64,000 nucleotides of DNA from Auanema rhodensis (GCA_964057225.1 OZ059896.1:17000501-17064500), one strand, 5' to 3'; shown: positions 47,287 through 60,240, counted from the first letter of the stretch. Translations and numbers: made by a program. Notes: generated from the sequence alone by a model not told the origin.

Positions 47287-50200
47287 CATCGCTATGAATA
47301 AATCTTTATGCAAAACTATCTTCTTTTCTTTTATTAAACAAGAAGCTACAGTTCAATCCATTACAGGAAAGTATCGAGATCAATTTCGAAGATTTGCCAG
47401 ATGGAAATGAGGTACTTCAAATTTTACGAGCCGAGAAGGCTTATCTTCACTATTGGATTCGATTAGGGGTATAGCTTAAATCTTATGTTGAATATTATGC
47501 CAAATATGCTTATAGCTGGAATATTACCGTAAAGGTTTATATGATGTTTTCGTACGTCTCTTGGAAAATTCGGGAAGTGAAGCATCTCTTGATTATGAGG
47601 ATGTTTCAAACGATCAAATGAAAGCCTTAGATATTTTAGCAGCTTATTTCGTTAGATTGGTGAGTTTTATGAGGTTAATATTAGATGAAAGATTCCTTAT
47701 TAAGGCACACAAGGAGAGGGCTAATAAGGAACGTAAAAGGGATTTATTTGCCAAAGCCACCCTTTTATATACTACAGCTGATAAGCTGAAAATGTACGAT
47801 ACAGACCATTTGACAGGAAGAGCTTACTTTTGTCTCGTGGAAGGAAAGCACAACAAATTGGACTCTGCTGCGCAGCAGTTTAATTTCGTTTTAAAGCAGG
47901 TATTCTATCGGACAACATGTTTTTTTACTTTAAGTATTGCTTTAGAATTCTAACGATATTGCTGCTATGATGGGAATGGCATGTATTTCTTTTAATAAGA
48001 AAGATTATAAAACTGCTCTTTATTACTATAAAAAAGTAATTTTGTCGCCGCTTGGAAAATTTAACTGATATTTGTATTACAGTGTCTAAGACAAAAACCC
48101 ATAGGACCCCCGGATTTTCGGGTTGGAATAGGTTATTGCTTAGCCAGAATGAACAAATATGAAAAGGCTCGGTATTCGTTTTTATATTGTTTTAAATTCT
48201 ATGTTACTATTTTCAGAATTGCTTTTGAAAGGGCACTAGAAATTCAAGCAACTCATGTATCAGCTCTTACTGCTCTCGCAATCATGGATCTAAACGAATA
48301 TACTGAGCACTCATTACAAGTACTGATTTTGTTTTTGTATAGCTGTGTTAAATATTTAAATTTCAGTTAGCCGTTCACAGACTTAGTGCTGCATATAAAT
48401 TAGAGCCTGAGAATCCTGTAGTTTTAGTTCATCTTGCCAACCACTTTTTCTATAGAGAGGTTTAGAATTCTTTCAAATTATTTAGAATTCTTCTTTATTT
48501 AGGATCGTGCTCGTGCTGAACAACTTGCTTGGCATGCTATGTCAATTGCCGAGAGTGATCAAATTCGGGCTGAAGCGTGTTTCCAGCTGGCGCGTTGTTT
48601 TCACTGTAATAAGGATTATGACAAAGCCTTCAAGGTACTTCGAAAAATCCAAATTTTGATGGACATTTTTCTTTGTAGTATTATTACCAAGCTACAACTT
48701 TGAATCATCCCTCCTTCATTTTACCTTATTATGGTCTTGGTCAGTTACATATTCAACGTGGTGAATATAATCAGGTATAATATATAATTATATATAGATC
48801 GTGTTAATTGTCATTTTTTGAGGCTATTCATGCTTTTGAAAATATTTTGAAAGTTCATCCGAACAATACCGAAACTTTGAAAATAGTAGGATCACTTTAT
48901 GCTCATTCCGAACAAGATAATCATGAAAGAAGACAAAAAGCTCGTGATGCATTCGCGAAATATTTGGCAGTGTTCCCTGATGATATTGAAGCATTGATTG
49001 ATATGGCTCAATTATTGGAATATGTTGATCCTCAGGTACGTTTATTCATTTTGCTTGCACTGATAGTTTTTTTCTTCTATAGAAATCATTGAATTATTAT
49101 GAACATGCTGTTGAGTTATTATCCAAAGAAGAAATTGATTCGCCTGCTGAAATTTTAAACAACATGGGATCTCTTCATATGCATTTAGGAAATTTCAAGC
49201 AAGCTTTGGAGTGCTATGCGGATGCTGAGCATCGTCTTCTGGTTTATAAAAATTCCAAATTATCTAAAACATTTTATATTCAAATTTAGATGGAAAATGC
49301 CATGGAAACTTCAGATGGTCAAAATGTTTTACTAACTATTCGTTATAACAAAGGAAGATGTTATGAGCATATGTGTCTTTTTGATGATGCTGCTGACATT
49401 TACAAAGGAATTTTAAAAATCAGAGAAGATTATATTGACTGTGCGTTTCAGCTTCTTATCGCATTTTAAATAACCCTTTTCAGGCATGATTCGCTTAGGT
49501 TGTCTTGCTAGAGATCGGGGGCAAATTTATGATGCCTCTGTTCAATTCAAGGAAGCAATGTCAATAAACCCCGGTCATGCTGACGCCTGGACTTTAATAG
49601 GTAATTTGCATATGGCAAAACATGAGTAAGTTGATTTATAATTCAACATGTTTTGAACAATTTTTTATAGATGGGGACCAGCCCAAAAGAAGTTTGAGCA
49701 CATTCTCAAACTTGGCGATCTCAAGCACGATGCCTACTCACATATAGCCTTAGGAAATATCTGGTTGGAATCTTTATTCAGTCCAACAAGAGATCGTCGT
49801 AACGTATCATTTTTATATTCCTGTTTGCTTTGTTAATTTTCTGTATTTAGGATGAAAAATACATGGATCGTGCTATCAGCATGTTCGCTAAAGCTATCAA
49901 AATTCAACCAAGAAATATGTGGGGAGCAAATGGTTTAGGTTGTGTATTAGCTTTGAAGAAACAATGGTTAGAAGCTAGAGATATCTTTACTCAGGTATTT
50001 TTTCATTAATTGTTTAACTTATCGTTATTTATGTTAGGTTCGTGAAGCAACAGCTGAATTTTTTGATGTTTGGATCAACATTGCTCATGTATATATGGAA
50101 ACTAGACAATACGTTCCAGCTATCCAAATGTAAAGTTCTCTCTTCGAAATTTAGGCAAGGTTTTTCTTATAGGTATGTCAATGCTATGAAGAAATTCGGC

Positions 50201-51664
50201 CGAGAAAGTGATTCTCTTATGCTTATGTATTTAGCTAGAGCCTACTTCCGAGCTAGCAAGCTTCAGGAAAGTAGAGAAACTCTAGAGAAAGCTATCTTTG
50301 AAGCTCCAGATAACGTGCAAATCAAGTTTAACCATTCTTTCATTCTAAAAAAAATGGCTAAAGAAACGTTGGAAGACGTAAAATCCACAACTAATATGGT
50401 CAATGGAGCTATCGAGGATTTACGCACCGCTGAACGGTTTAGCTATCTGTCCATCCCTTGGTTTATTTCTTTATTTCAGTGTTTTAACTTACATTAGCAA
50501 TAACAAAGATGATAGCTTAAGCGGTGCTAGATATATATCACGTACATCAGCTGGAGAAGAAGCTCGTGAATGTAGGGATTTGTTGAAACAAGCTCAAACA
50601 TATCTTGCTCGCGCCCAGCAGCAAGACGAAGAGGAAAGTCGACTCAGAGCAAAACAAGAAGAAGTCTGTGATTTTATATTTTTCTTTCATTGTTTCTTAA
50701 TTGCAGGAGCGCTTATCGTTAATGCGCAAGATGCAAGAGGAACAACAAGAAAAAGAGGCCGAGCGATTACGAAAGGAAGATGAATTACGGTCTCTACGTC
50801 ATACTTATGTCAGTATGACAAAGGATATCTTGAAAATGCCAGAGGTGAGATATCATCCAACTATTCAACTCATATATGGTTGTAATTTTTTTCAGATTGT
50901 TGAAGAAAAGAAATCCAGAGGATATGGAAAGAAAAGGAAAGGAGGCGCCGATGAGGGCGAATTTGTTAACGACAGCTCTGATATGGGAGATTGGCAGGGT
51001 GAAGAAGGAGGAGAGCGAAAGGAAAGGAAGAAGAAAGACGTACTATATATATCTTATTTTCGTGGTGGTATAAATTCCTACTTTTCAGAAAGAATCCAAG
51101 AAAGCTTCTCGTAAACGTAGAGAAAAAAGAGAAAGAGGTGGAGGTAGTGGATCAGATCAAGATGATCGTAAAGCTGATAGACGAAAAAAGAAGGAGGAAG
51201 CTGCTGCTCGAAAAGCTGAATCTAAAATGTCAAAACAAAGTGCCAAATGTATGCATAAATTTGGATATTATCAAGCATACAAATTCATTTTGCAGTTAAA
51301 AGTCGTGCTTTCCTTCCATCAGACGAAGATTCTTCGGATGACAATGCTCCAGGACCTTCAGAACCAAAAGATGACTCAGCTGCAGCTGAATTTGAAGATA
51401 GTCCACCTCGGGCTCCAATCAGTAGCAGTGATAGTGACGATAGTGTACCAAAACCACGAAAGAAGAAGGTATTAGTAATGAAAAGTATATCCAAGTATTC
51501 TATGTTAATTTTAGGCTGCTGTGGATTCTGATGAGGAGTCTGATATGAATTCTGACGCGTCTTCCCCTGCCGTTAGGCCCTCCAGAAGAAGCGAAGATGA
51601 CAGTGAAGAAGAAGGTCCCAACTTAAAAAAGATTATCGCTAGTGATGATAGTGACTCCGACTAG
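46583..51664 (+). CDS. ctr-9: CTR9, TPR subunit of the PAF1 transcription elongation complex
   Basis: A nuclear scaffold subunit that helps RNA polymerase II elongation and histone H2B ubiquitination. About 24 exons give roughly 1,100 aa. Exon 1 (46583-46675) ends in [11 protein letters not shown] and exon 2 (47367-47468) continues [13 protein letters not shown], together matching the conserved CTR9 N-terminus; the exon 1/2 link is therefore firm although the intron is 691 nt. Exons 3 and 4 are 47516-47659 and 47705-47899. TPR repeats fill residues from about 150 to 800 (for example [33 protein letters not shown]). Then follow a charged coiled coil ([16 protein letters not shown]) and an acidic/basic C-terminus ending [12 protein letters not shown], the usual CTR9 tail. 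Apart from intron 1 all introns are about 45-60 nt. Intron 1 holds another open frame, described separately. DDX54 follows 287 nt downstream on the same strand. Confidence 0.93.
47297..47302 (+). terminator. intronic poly(A) signal AATAAA
   Basis: AATAAA lies 11 nt after the nested frame's stop and 65 nt before the ctr-9 exon 2 acceptor. It would end a short transcript consisting of exon 1 plus the nested frame, inside the first ctr-9 intron. Confidence 0.6.
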
Positions 51665-51941
51665 ACTTTCTTAGATCATTTTTTCCGGTTTCTTTGCTTT
51701 CTAACCCGTGAAAATTATTTGTATGTCTTAGAAGGGTCTTATCTTTGAAGTACTAATAGTAAAACGTCCGTTCCCCATTCAAATGCATACTGTTGTACAA
51801 ATTATTTATTTCTACCAAGTTGTTGTTCACGTTTGTTAACATGCTGAAAAAAAAATTAAAAGTCTTCATGGTTTTGTTTTAGTTTCAAGCGATATCGCCA
51901 AGTTGTTTTCTCGGGAATCTAAATATGACAACTATTTCCTA

Positions 51942-51951
51942 ACAAATTCAG
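51942..51951 (+). promoter_or_regulatory. probable trans-splice acceptor directly before the DDX54 ATG
   Basis: An acceptor (AAATTCAG) ends exactly one base before the start codon, with no room for a 5' UTR. With the gene lying 287 nt behind ctr-9 on the same strand this suggests spliced-leader addition, perhaps as the second gene of an operon. Confidence 0.5.
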
Positions 51952-54900
51952 ATGTCGGATGATGAAGAACAGACTTTCTCTCAACTTCAAGCTGAGCAAA
52001 ATAGAAAGCATAAAAAAGCAGGAGGATGGCAAGTTTTAGGTTTGTATGCTACCTTGTTTTTGATACAGTTGTTTCTCAAGGTCTCGATCATACTGTTTTC
52101 AAAGGAATTGAAAAGAAGGGTTTCAAACAGCCTACTCCTATTCAGGTTTTTATTAGGATTAACTAGCTTTCTTCATTTTTTTTTTCAGAGAAAAACTATT
52201 CCATGTATTCTTGATGGTAAAGATGTAGTCGCTATGTCTAGAACTGGAAGTGGTAAAACCGCTGCATTTGTTATTCCTATGTTACAAAAGTTAAAAAGAA
52301 GAGACACTAAAGGAATTCGTGGTTTATTAATATCTCCAACAAGAGAATTAGCTTTGCAAACTTTTAAAGTTGTGAAAGAGGTTTTATATATAATTTTCCT
52401 GTTCTAATGTAACAATTCAGTTTGGAAAATACACTGGCTTACGATGCGCTATTATGGTAGGAGGAGATGCTATTGAAGATCAGTTCTCCACAATTCATGA
52501 TAATCCAGATATGTGAGTTCAATTTTTATCTAATTGAATCATATATTATTTACATTCAGCTTAATTGCAACCCCTGGACGTTTACTTCACGTCGTAGTTG
52601 AAATGGACCTTAGATTATCTCAGGTTCAATATGTGGTATTTGACGAAGCTGATAGATTATTCGAAATGGGCTTTCAAGATCAATTAACAGTATGTGAAAC
52701 ATGCCTTCACTTGAGATGGTTTTGTATTATAGGAAACGCTGAAAAGAATTCCTGAAAATCGTCAAACACTTTTGTTCTCCGCTACTTTACCAAAAATGCT
52801 CGTAGACTTCGCTAAAGCTGGTCTTACAGACCCTATGCTTAGTAATTTTATAACGTATTAATTTCTCAAAAAATTTATATTCTTCAGTTCGCTTGGATGT
52901 TGACGAGAAAATTAGTGATAAACTTTCTATGGTTTTTGGTTTATCCCGAGTTGATGATAAGCTAGCTACTCTTGTTCATTTATGTCGTAAAATGGAGGAA
53001 GAGAAGAAACAAACTGTAGTATTCTGCGCAACTATGAAGCATGTAGAGTAAGTTTTTTGTTTTCTTGAAACTTCTTTATGGTTTTCTATTCAAGATATAT
53101 CGTTGGTGTTCTTCAACGTGCTGGTATTGAATCATCTTTCATCTACAGTCAGCTTGATGCTACCGCTAGAAAGATGAATATTGCTAGGTGATTCAAACGT
53201 TTGTTTCAATAACTAGATTTTTTTCAGATTTCACGACAAAGAAAATTATATTCTCGTTGTAACTGATGTTGCAGCTAGAGGTGTTGATATCCCATTCTTA
53301 GATACTGTACTGCTTGCTCTGTTTTGTGTTCCTATTATTTGCATTACAGGTTATAAATCTTCATTTCCCCCCCAAGGCTAAATTGTTTGTTCATCGAGTT
53401 GGTCGTGTTGCTAGAGCTGGAAGATCTGGAACTGCCATATCTCTAGTAGCCCCTGATGAGCTTCCATATGTGGCAGATTTATTCTTATTCTTCGGAAAGC
53501 CTATGCATTTTGCTAGAGATGAAGATAAATATAATGGTAAACCTTATAACAGTTGTGCAAAATTATATTTATTAATTGCAGAGAATTTAACTCTCATTGG
53601 ACGTGTTCCTGATGAAGTTGTATCTTTAGAAATCGAATTTTTGAATTCTATTCATGATAACAATGAGGATCTGGTAAGTTAAATTATAATTGATTATCTT
53701 ATCATTCTTACTTTTTTAAGTTGGATCTACGACAAAAGTCTAGAAATGCTATGATGAAGTATATGCGAACAAGACCACCACCATCTGCTGAATCAGCACG
53801 ACGTGTTAAGGAAGAACTGAGATTGAAAGCTCTTGAATGCTCAACTCATCCATTCATTCGTCTGGAAGGTGATCAACAACGATATGATATTCTTAACCAA
53901 TTAGCGAAATACAAATCTCATGCAGTAAGATTACAGTTTGTAACAAATAGTTTGTTATTTTTTTGTAGACCATATTCGAACTGAACATAGGAAGTAAAAC
54001 TCAAAGTGCACAAGTGATGAAGGAAAAACGACGTCATCATCAATTGTTCATAGAAGAAGCCACAGAAAAGAAGGTACTGTTACTAAATTTACAGCGGGAA
54101 AAAGATGTATTTAGGAAAGAGATAGGGCTGCCTTACAGGATAGAGCAATTGAAGAAGAAAAAGAACGAAATACTACAGTCGTAGAAGTTGGAGATGATGA
54201 ATTAGTGAGTTGAAACCTCTATAAATAAAGTTAATTGTTGCCTCCTAGGCTGATGTTTTTACAGCGGTTGTAAAAACAGCAAAATCCAATAACAGAATAG
54301 ATAGAGCTGAACAAAGACGAAAAGAAAAGGTACAACTCATTTTGTCTTAATAACTTGAAGTTTCATATTTCAGGAGCATCATTACTTATCTTATACTGCA
54401 GCTGATCATGCTTCTGAGAGTCAGTTAGCTCTTCAAAAGATTGATTTTGCTAAGCAAGCTGAAAACGCTGCTGTTGAAATTATTGGAGACGATGATAAAG
54501 GGATGTATAAACATCAGAATGCTAAAAAATGGTATATAAGCTATTCTCATTGGATAATTCACCCTATATATCTAGGGATCGTAAGAAGAAGAGATACGTT
54601 GGTGTTTCCGGCGATGATCCAGCTCAGAAGAAGATTAGAACTGAAGATGGAACATGGTTACCAGCTTCATACAAAACAGGAAGATATGAAGAATGGAAAA
54701 AGCAGCAGCGTATTGGTTTCAAAAAGGTATTTGTACCCAAAATGATACATATATCATTTTCTTATTAGAATGAAGACGGAGACGGAGAAGGCGATGAAGA
54801 AAGTTCAGCCCATCAAGGAGGACCCCGTCGTAATAAATGGGGCAAACAGAGAGGAAAGCAAACTGTAAGCCTCTAATTTTAATTACTTAAGCATTTATTT

Positions 54901-55075
54901 TATCTGTTTTCAGAACGTTAAATCTGAACTTAAAAACTTCGACCAAATTTCTAAAGAGCGAAGAAAGCAAGGCAAACTTCAAGCATATATGGAACACAGA
55001 AAAACAGAAAACATTAAACGAAAATCTTCCGGTTTCAAAGGAGGCAAAAAAAGTGGTAGAGGAAGAAGAAAATAA
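51952..55075 (+). CDS. ddx54: DEAD-box RNA helicase DDX54/DBP10 (ribosome biogenesis)
   Basis: A nucleolar ATP-dependent RNA helicase required for large-subunit maturation. About 19 exons separated by introns near 45-60 nt give roughly 750 aa. Motifs in order: Q motif (FKQPTPIQ), Walker A ([11 protein letters not shown]), PTRELA, TPGR, DEAD in [16 protein letters not shown] in LLFSATLP, the helicase-C motifs [13 protein letters not shown] and [13 protein letters not shown]. The C-terminal third carries the DBP10-specific block (DRKKKRYVG, then [14 protein letters not shown]) and a basic tail ending KKSGRGRRK, which separates DBP10/DDX54 from other DEAD-box helicases. It starts at 51952 ([12 protein letters not shown]), right after a probable trans-splice acceptor. 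Confidence 0.94.
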
Positions 55076-55346
55076 TTTTAGTTGTTGGACAATCATTTAT
55101 TGTTGTTTTGTTTTTGTTATTGTTGAACCTGTTAAGATTTATTTACAAATTAAACTTTTACTATTAAATTTTTAACTTCTGTATAACAATCGAAACAACA
55201 AAGACACCTGATTTCCTTGAGGGAAAAAGAAATTGATATAATATATAAATTACTCTTCACACCTATACATGCATTACCACATGAACTAAAATAAAAAGAA
55301 CAGTGATATGGTACTTCGGGGTACGTGTCATTACGTTCGGGAAAAT

Positions 55347-55381
55347 GTGGCGCGAATTATAATTCTTTTTTTGGCGCGAAA
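55347..55381 (+). promoter_or_regulatory. two E2F-type sites upstream of pcn-1
   Basis: GGCGCGAA occurs twice, at 55349-55356 (in GTGGCGCGAATT) and at 55373-55380 (in TTTTTTGGCGCGAAAT), 24 bp apart and 146-180 nt before the PCNA start codon. TTTGGCGCGAAA is an E2F/DP consensus, and PCNA is a classical E2F target in animals. Two ATTACG/ACGT elements flank the pair (about 55322-55336 and 55411-55421). Confidence 0.75.
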
Positions 55382-55526
55382 TTCTTGCTGAAAAGGATTC
55401 ATTCTTGTCATTACACGTCGTGGTGTTTCATTTTGAATTGTTCTGTTGCTTGCCTCTGTCTTCATTTGCTATCTGTTATATTGTCAGTGATTTAAAATAT
55501 TTTTTTAAGACTAACTTCCCCTAATC

Positions 55527-56587
55527 ATGTTTGAGGCTAAACTCGCTAACGCTTCTCTCCTTAAGAGAATTGTTGAGTCAATCAGGGTTTGTTTAGTACA
55601 GTCATGCTTCTTATTATTAGAATTATATAGGATCTTGTCAATGACGCTCCCTTCGATTGCTCCGAGTCCGCTATGTGCCTGCAAGCTATGGACTCTTCTC
55701 ACGTAGCTCTTGTATCCCTCAAGCTCGAGGTAATTCATTTTTTTCATTTCTAAAAGTACTAATGTATTTTAGGTTGGACTTTTCGAAACTTACAGATGCG
55801 ACCGTACTATCAACCTTGGAATTTCTTTGGGCAACTTGCTCAAAGCTTTAAAATGTGCTAACAATGATGATACTTGCATGATTAAGTATGAAGAAACTGA
55901 CGGAGATAGCATCAACTTGTGTTTCACCGACCCAAAGAGAGATAAGACCCAGGTTCGTTCTTTCGTTCAATTGCAGCTTATCTTTGTCGTTTAAGGAGGT
56001 CACTATTAAAATGATGGATATTGATAGCGAACATCTTGGTATTCCCGAGCAAGATTACTCGGTTGTTTGTGAGATGCCTTCTGCTGAGTTCCAGAAGACA
56101 TGCAAAGATCTTGCTATGTTCTCTGATTCCATGAACATCACCGCCACTAAGGTTTCAGCTTGAGTGAGCTGACGATTGTTAATGTCTTTGTTTCAGGCCG
56201 GAGTTACCTTTACCGGAAAGGGAGATTCAGGACAAAATGTCGTCACTTTCGCTCCATCAGGTGATGCTGATAGCGAGAAAGATGTAAAAATAAAAAGTAT
56301 TCGAAAAATTAAAATATACTCTGGATTTTAGGCTGTAACTGTTGATGTTAAGGAGCCAGTTAATGTTAATTTCTCCATTAAGTATATGAGTCAATTTACT
56401 AAGGCTACTCCTCTTTCTGATAGAGTTCGCATTTCATTGTGCAACGAAGTTCCAGTCGTTATTGAGTAAGTCAACTGCTTTAAATGCAATATATACTTGC
56501 CCTAGGTACCCAATTGAGGACAACGGATACTTACGTTTCTACTTGGCTCCCAAGATTGATGATGATGATGATGCTAACATGGAATAA
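55527..56587 (+). CDS. pcn-1: PCNA, DNA polymerase sliding clamp
   Basis: The homotrimeric ring that tethers replicative DNA polymerases and organises repair. Seven exons (first three 55527-55586, 55631-55729, 55773-55952; last ends 56587) give about 265 aa; human PCNA is 261. It starts [20 protein letters not shown]. It has [10 protein letters not shown] in the first domain, the interdomain connecting loop HLGIPEQDY where PIP-box partners bind, [13 protein letters not shown], and the C-terminus [11 protein letters not shown]. All features are normal. GC content of the coding exons is higher than in neighbours, as often for highly expressed genes. Two E2F-type sites precede it. Confidence 0.96.
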
Positions 56588-57998
56588 CTTATTACTCTAA
56601 CTCCTTGCCTTGTTTTTATGCACCATTTTTGTAAAATTGTTAATTTTTCCCTGTAATGAATGAAGTTTGATCTCAATCCCTGACTCGCTTAAGCTGAAAG
56701 AAATCTTGTTGAGAAAATTCATGTGAAGATCTTCTGTTATGCATGGCATGTTTTCTGCCAGTCAGCCGGACACCTTTAAACTTGAATGGATGAGTGAGTT
56801 GTGAAGGTTTAACTGATTTTGTAAGGTTTTATTCAGGCGATTGCAACATGTTGTAAGTAAGTTCGGCTGTCAAATCTGTTGAGAGATAACTATGCGATAG
56901 GCAGAATAACGAAGAGAAACTTGGAGTTCTAAGATGAGAGAGAATTAGAACGATGAGAGGAGTCATGACTGATATTTATTACAACAGAACACGGCGAGAA
57001 AACTTTGGACACAGACTGGACTCTCTCTGTTTCCTCTTTATCTTCATCAGCTTCTCAGCAACTTTATTGCCAATAGTCATATGGATTTGAATGTTGATTT
57101 CATTTTATAGTGATTCGTCTTCTGAACCTTTTCGCATCTAAATAATTTTTTTAACGCAGGTGGTCTTCGCCTGAGAGCTTTTAGGAATATTTAATATTTT
57201 GACCAATCGTTAAGTACTTCTCCGGGTGAATGTTTATAAACTCATTGAACCATTTTACTCGTCATTAAGCCTGCTTCACATACTTTTGATATCAGAAAGC
57301 GCACAATTTTATGTTTTTACGTCTTTTTCTAACTTTTGAGTGTTTTTGCCTATGTCATTTTGGCTATTTTGAGCCATTTACAATTGATTTAAGGTATGTC
57401 AAAGAGTTTATAATCAGATCCAGATGCATATGAGACGAATTCGTTTTATCTTAGTTATTCAAAACATTTGCAACTTGGGTTGTATGTAGAAATTATTTCA
57501 CGATGTTGAAACGAGAACCATCTTGTTTATGACTTTTATAACTTATTCTCACATTATCATTCATTTCAGTTTGTTCTAGCTTAGGGCCAACTTAGCTAAC
57601 CATTATTTTATAGTATTTTTTCATTTCTTTATATTCTTATAGTTCATATCATTTGTTGAAATTATTTTGGAAACTTAAAATTTAAAAAATATTCAGGCAG
57701 AACAGTTGATCTTTAATAAAGATTATCATCCCTCTCTAACTAAGTTGAGAATTTCTCTCTCTATAAAAGGAGAATGTGCTACATTCACTTGTGTCATCGT
57801 CATAATTAAGAAGCATATTGTTTGAAGATATAAGGAAGATTTTCTAACCTTCCTCATTGTCTACACTTAGCCTATCATCGATTTGCTCGTTTTTGAGCCT
57901 GTTGTGTGTGAGTAGACGATTGAGCGAACAACTGTTGATCTCAATCAGCTTTCAGCACTAGTAGTCAAAACTACATGAATACACCATTTACGGGAATA
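56588..57998. other. intergenic, no gene seen
   Basis: 1.4 kb between pcn-1 and the GAS1-like gene. No coding chain. A pyrimidine-rich stretch with TATAAAAG (57763-57770) sits 229 nt before the next start codon and is a plausible TATA-type promoter element. Confidence 0.5.
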
Positions 57999-59963
57999 AT
58001 GCTTTCTATTTTTGGTAATTCTGTTGAATATTGCTTAAGCTTTGAAAAGTTTACATCGATCGTTGCAGTTTTCTCATTTTTAATACAATTGTCTGAATCG
58101 AATACATGGAATGTGATAAGTCAAGATAATTGCCTGGAACATCGTTCCATATGCCTGAGAGATGAACGTTGTAGCTTTCATTTTGAGACATTTGAACGAA
58201 CTTGTGGATATTCGTTAAGTAGTAAGTATTGAGAATAAATTTTTCCTTTTCTCATGTTTTTTCCGGATAATATGATTGATAGAAACAACTTTTCTTTTTT
58301 AGGTTGTTCAGTACCATCTCCTTCAGATTGTGTAGTAGTAATACGAAAGATTAGAGATTTTTTTCCATATCAGAAGTGTGTATGTTATGAAGCTTTAGGT
58401 AAATTTTCGTTTATATTCATACGAATGATTTTTTCTTTCAAAGGTCTAACAGAAGACTGTGATTTTTTCCGTGAATTAATCTGGAATCATCCATGTGAAC
58501 GACGACTTAAAGATGCTGGGCGAAAGCATCTTCGTTTAGAACGGTAATACATTACAAGTTATATTATACAATTAAAACTATTTTATAGAATAAACAATCG
58601 TCCTGGTCAGACAATCAGCTTATTTACACCTGAGCCACATCGTCGTCGAACCACTCGTGTTCCTTTATCTGACCAAGTGCAACAATGGAAATCCCAACTT
58701 AGTGGAGGTTTGTATAGATTTCATCGTCCTAGCTATTTTTCCGCTAAAAAAACTTTTATGGAGAAGAAAACATTTTGGTGAAAAGTTTTTTGAAGATAAT
58801 TAGCTGAGCAAAAACGATCACTTCATAGCTCCTTGAAGAAAAATTAAATTTTCATTGATTGAAGTTTTTTCGTTTTTTGAAAAGTTAGATATTTAAGAAG
58901 AGTTATTACATGAAAAACTGGAGATAATTTTGAATTTGAACCAAAAACTTTCAGATTTGGAAACACGTGAAATGATAAGTCAAGGTACATGCAATGAAGC
59001 ATTGAATGATGTTTGTCTTACCCATGTCAGTTGTCGACAACTTTGGCGTCTTTTCCGAAGTAGTTGTGGAGTAGACGAAGAAAATAAGTGCACAATGGCA
59101 GATAGGTAATTTAGTTATATGATATAGTTAACAACATATTATATTATTCTAGAGAAATATGTTGGCAATCATTTGAAGGATTAACTTGGACAGGATTGGG
59201 TAACTGTCGGTGTGATTCCAATAACTCTGATTGTCATTGGATTCGTTTACATACTAATTATAATAAGTGTATATGTAAGTATATTATGTAGTTAATGTTC
59301 TCTATTTTCACAATATCATGTATTTTTTTCTATTTGGATAATAATTTCAGATGAAATTTCTAAAAGTGGTCAACAATCTGGTAAATCATCTTATAAAACA
59401 GCTCAGCAGTACCAGCAACGATATGAAACACGCATAGCTGAAGATAATCGAAAGCAGGAACAACATAATGTGCCGTACTATTATCAGGCAAAGCCTACAA
59501 CATCTAGTCAAGCATCTAACAGCCGTACTCCACCATCTTCATGGGTTCCAAATAAATATTCAACTTCTGATACCCGGTATCTTTCCTTTTTTTTGTTATG
59601 TTAAATGTTTTCCCATTAAGAACATTGACAACATCGTCTTCATACAAGGAGGAAAGCTCTGTTCGTACAACGATTCCTCCTTGGTTTACCGGCCTGGAAG
59701 CATCACAATCAGTTCCAAGTTCTTCAAGATATCAGCAGACATTGCATTCATCGTCGGCATCATCTCAATCATCAACATCAGCAAAAAATTCTTCAAGGCA
59801 ATCTGCTGGATATCATCAAACTACGTCATCTCCTCCTTCATCATCATCCCTACCTTCATTGTCCTCGTCATCGTCATCATCTACATCTTCATCAATCAGC
59901 GACCAACATAAGGCAGCTTCTACTTATTTTTTACTTTTGTTTGTATTTTATCTAATAGATTGA
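57999..59963 (+). CDS. phg-1: GAS1/GFR-alpha-like GPI-anchored receptor
   Basis: Nine exons: 57999-58014, 58069-58221, 58303-58398, 58444-58543, 58589-58707, 58955-59105, 59153-59274, 59351-59576, 59621-59963, giving 441 aa. Splicing out a 54-nt intron gives a clean signal peptide (MLSIFVFSFLIQLSES). Two cysteine-rich GDNF-receptor/GAS1 modules follow: residues about 20-110 (NCLEHRSIC ... YQKCVCYEA ... NHPCE) and about 165-255 (GTCNEALNDVC ... SSCGV ... GNCRCDSNNSDC). A long Ser/Thr/Gln-rich stalk leads to the terminal hydrophobic STYFLLLFVFYLID, a GPI-anchor signal, as in vertebrate GAS1. GAS1-type proteins act as co-receptors in Hedgehog or GDNF-family signalling; the C. elegans relative is phg-1. 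The partner in this animal is unknown. A poly(A) signal follows at 60082. Confidence 0.85.
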
Positions 59964-60081
59964 AATATGTATATGTATAAATATATAAATATATATATAC
60001 ATATAATAGTATATGAATGTCCTCGTTCTTCATACAAAAAATTTCTTAAAAATTATTTTTTGTTTGTCAATTGTCCAATTT

Positions 60082-60087
60082 AATAAA
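60082..60087 (+). terminator. poly(A) signal AATAAA of the GAS1-like gene
   Basis: AATAAA about 120 nt after the stop codon; the next acceptor-like TTCTCCAG (ends 60210) comes 123 nt later, the spacing seen between genes of nematode operons. Confidence 0.6.
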
Positions 60088-60240
60088 GTGTCGTTAATTC
60101 TCACATGTTAACTAGTCACTCTAAAACATAAATTTCCCCTTTTCACCATTTGTGTGTTTGTTTGCTTTGCTTTTTCTCATCTGGTCTCAACTTTTTTTCA
60201 TTTTCTCCAGGTTTTCTATCGACCTCTTTTCAATCAAACT

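Noticed and set aside
59468-59911. 147-codon plus-strand open frame overlapping the GAS1-like gene
   Set aside because: It is a shadow frame of exons 8-9 of that gene, whose own frame is fixed by phase and by the GPI-type tail.
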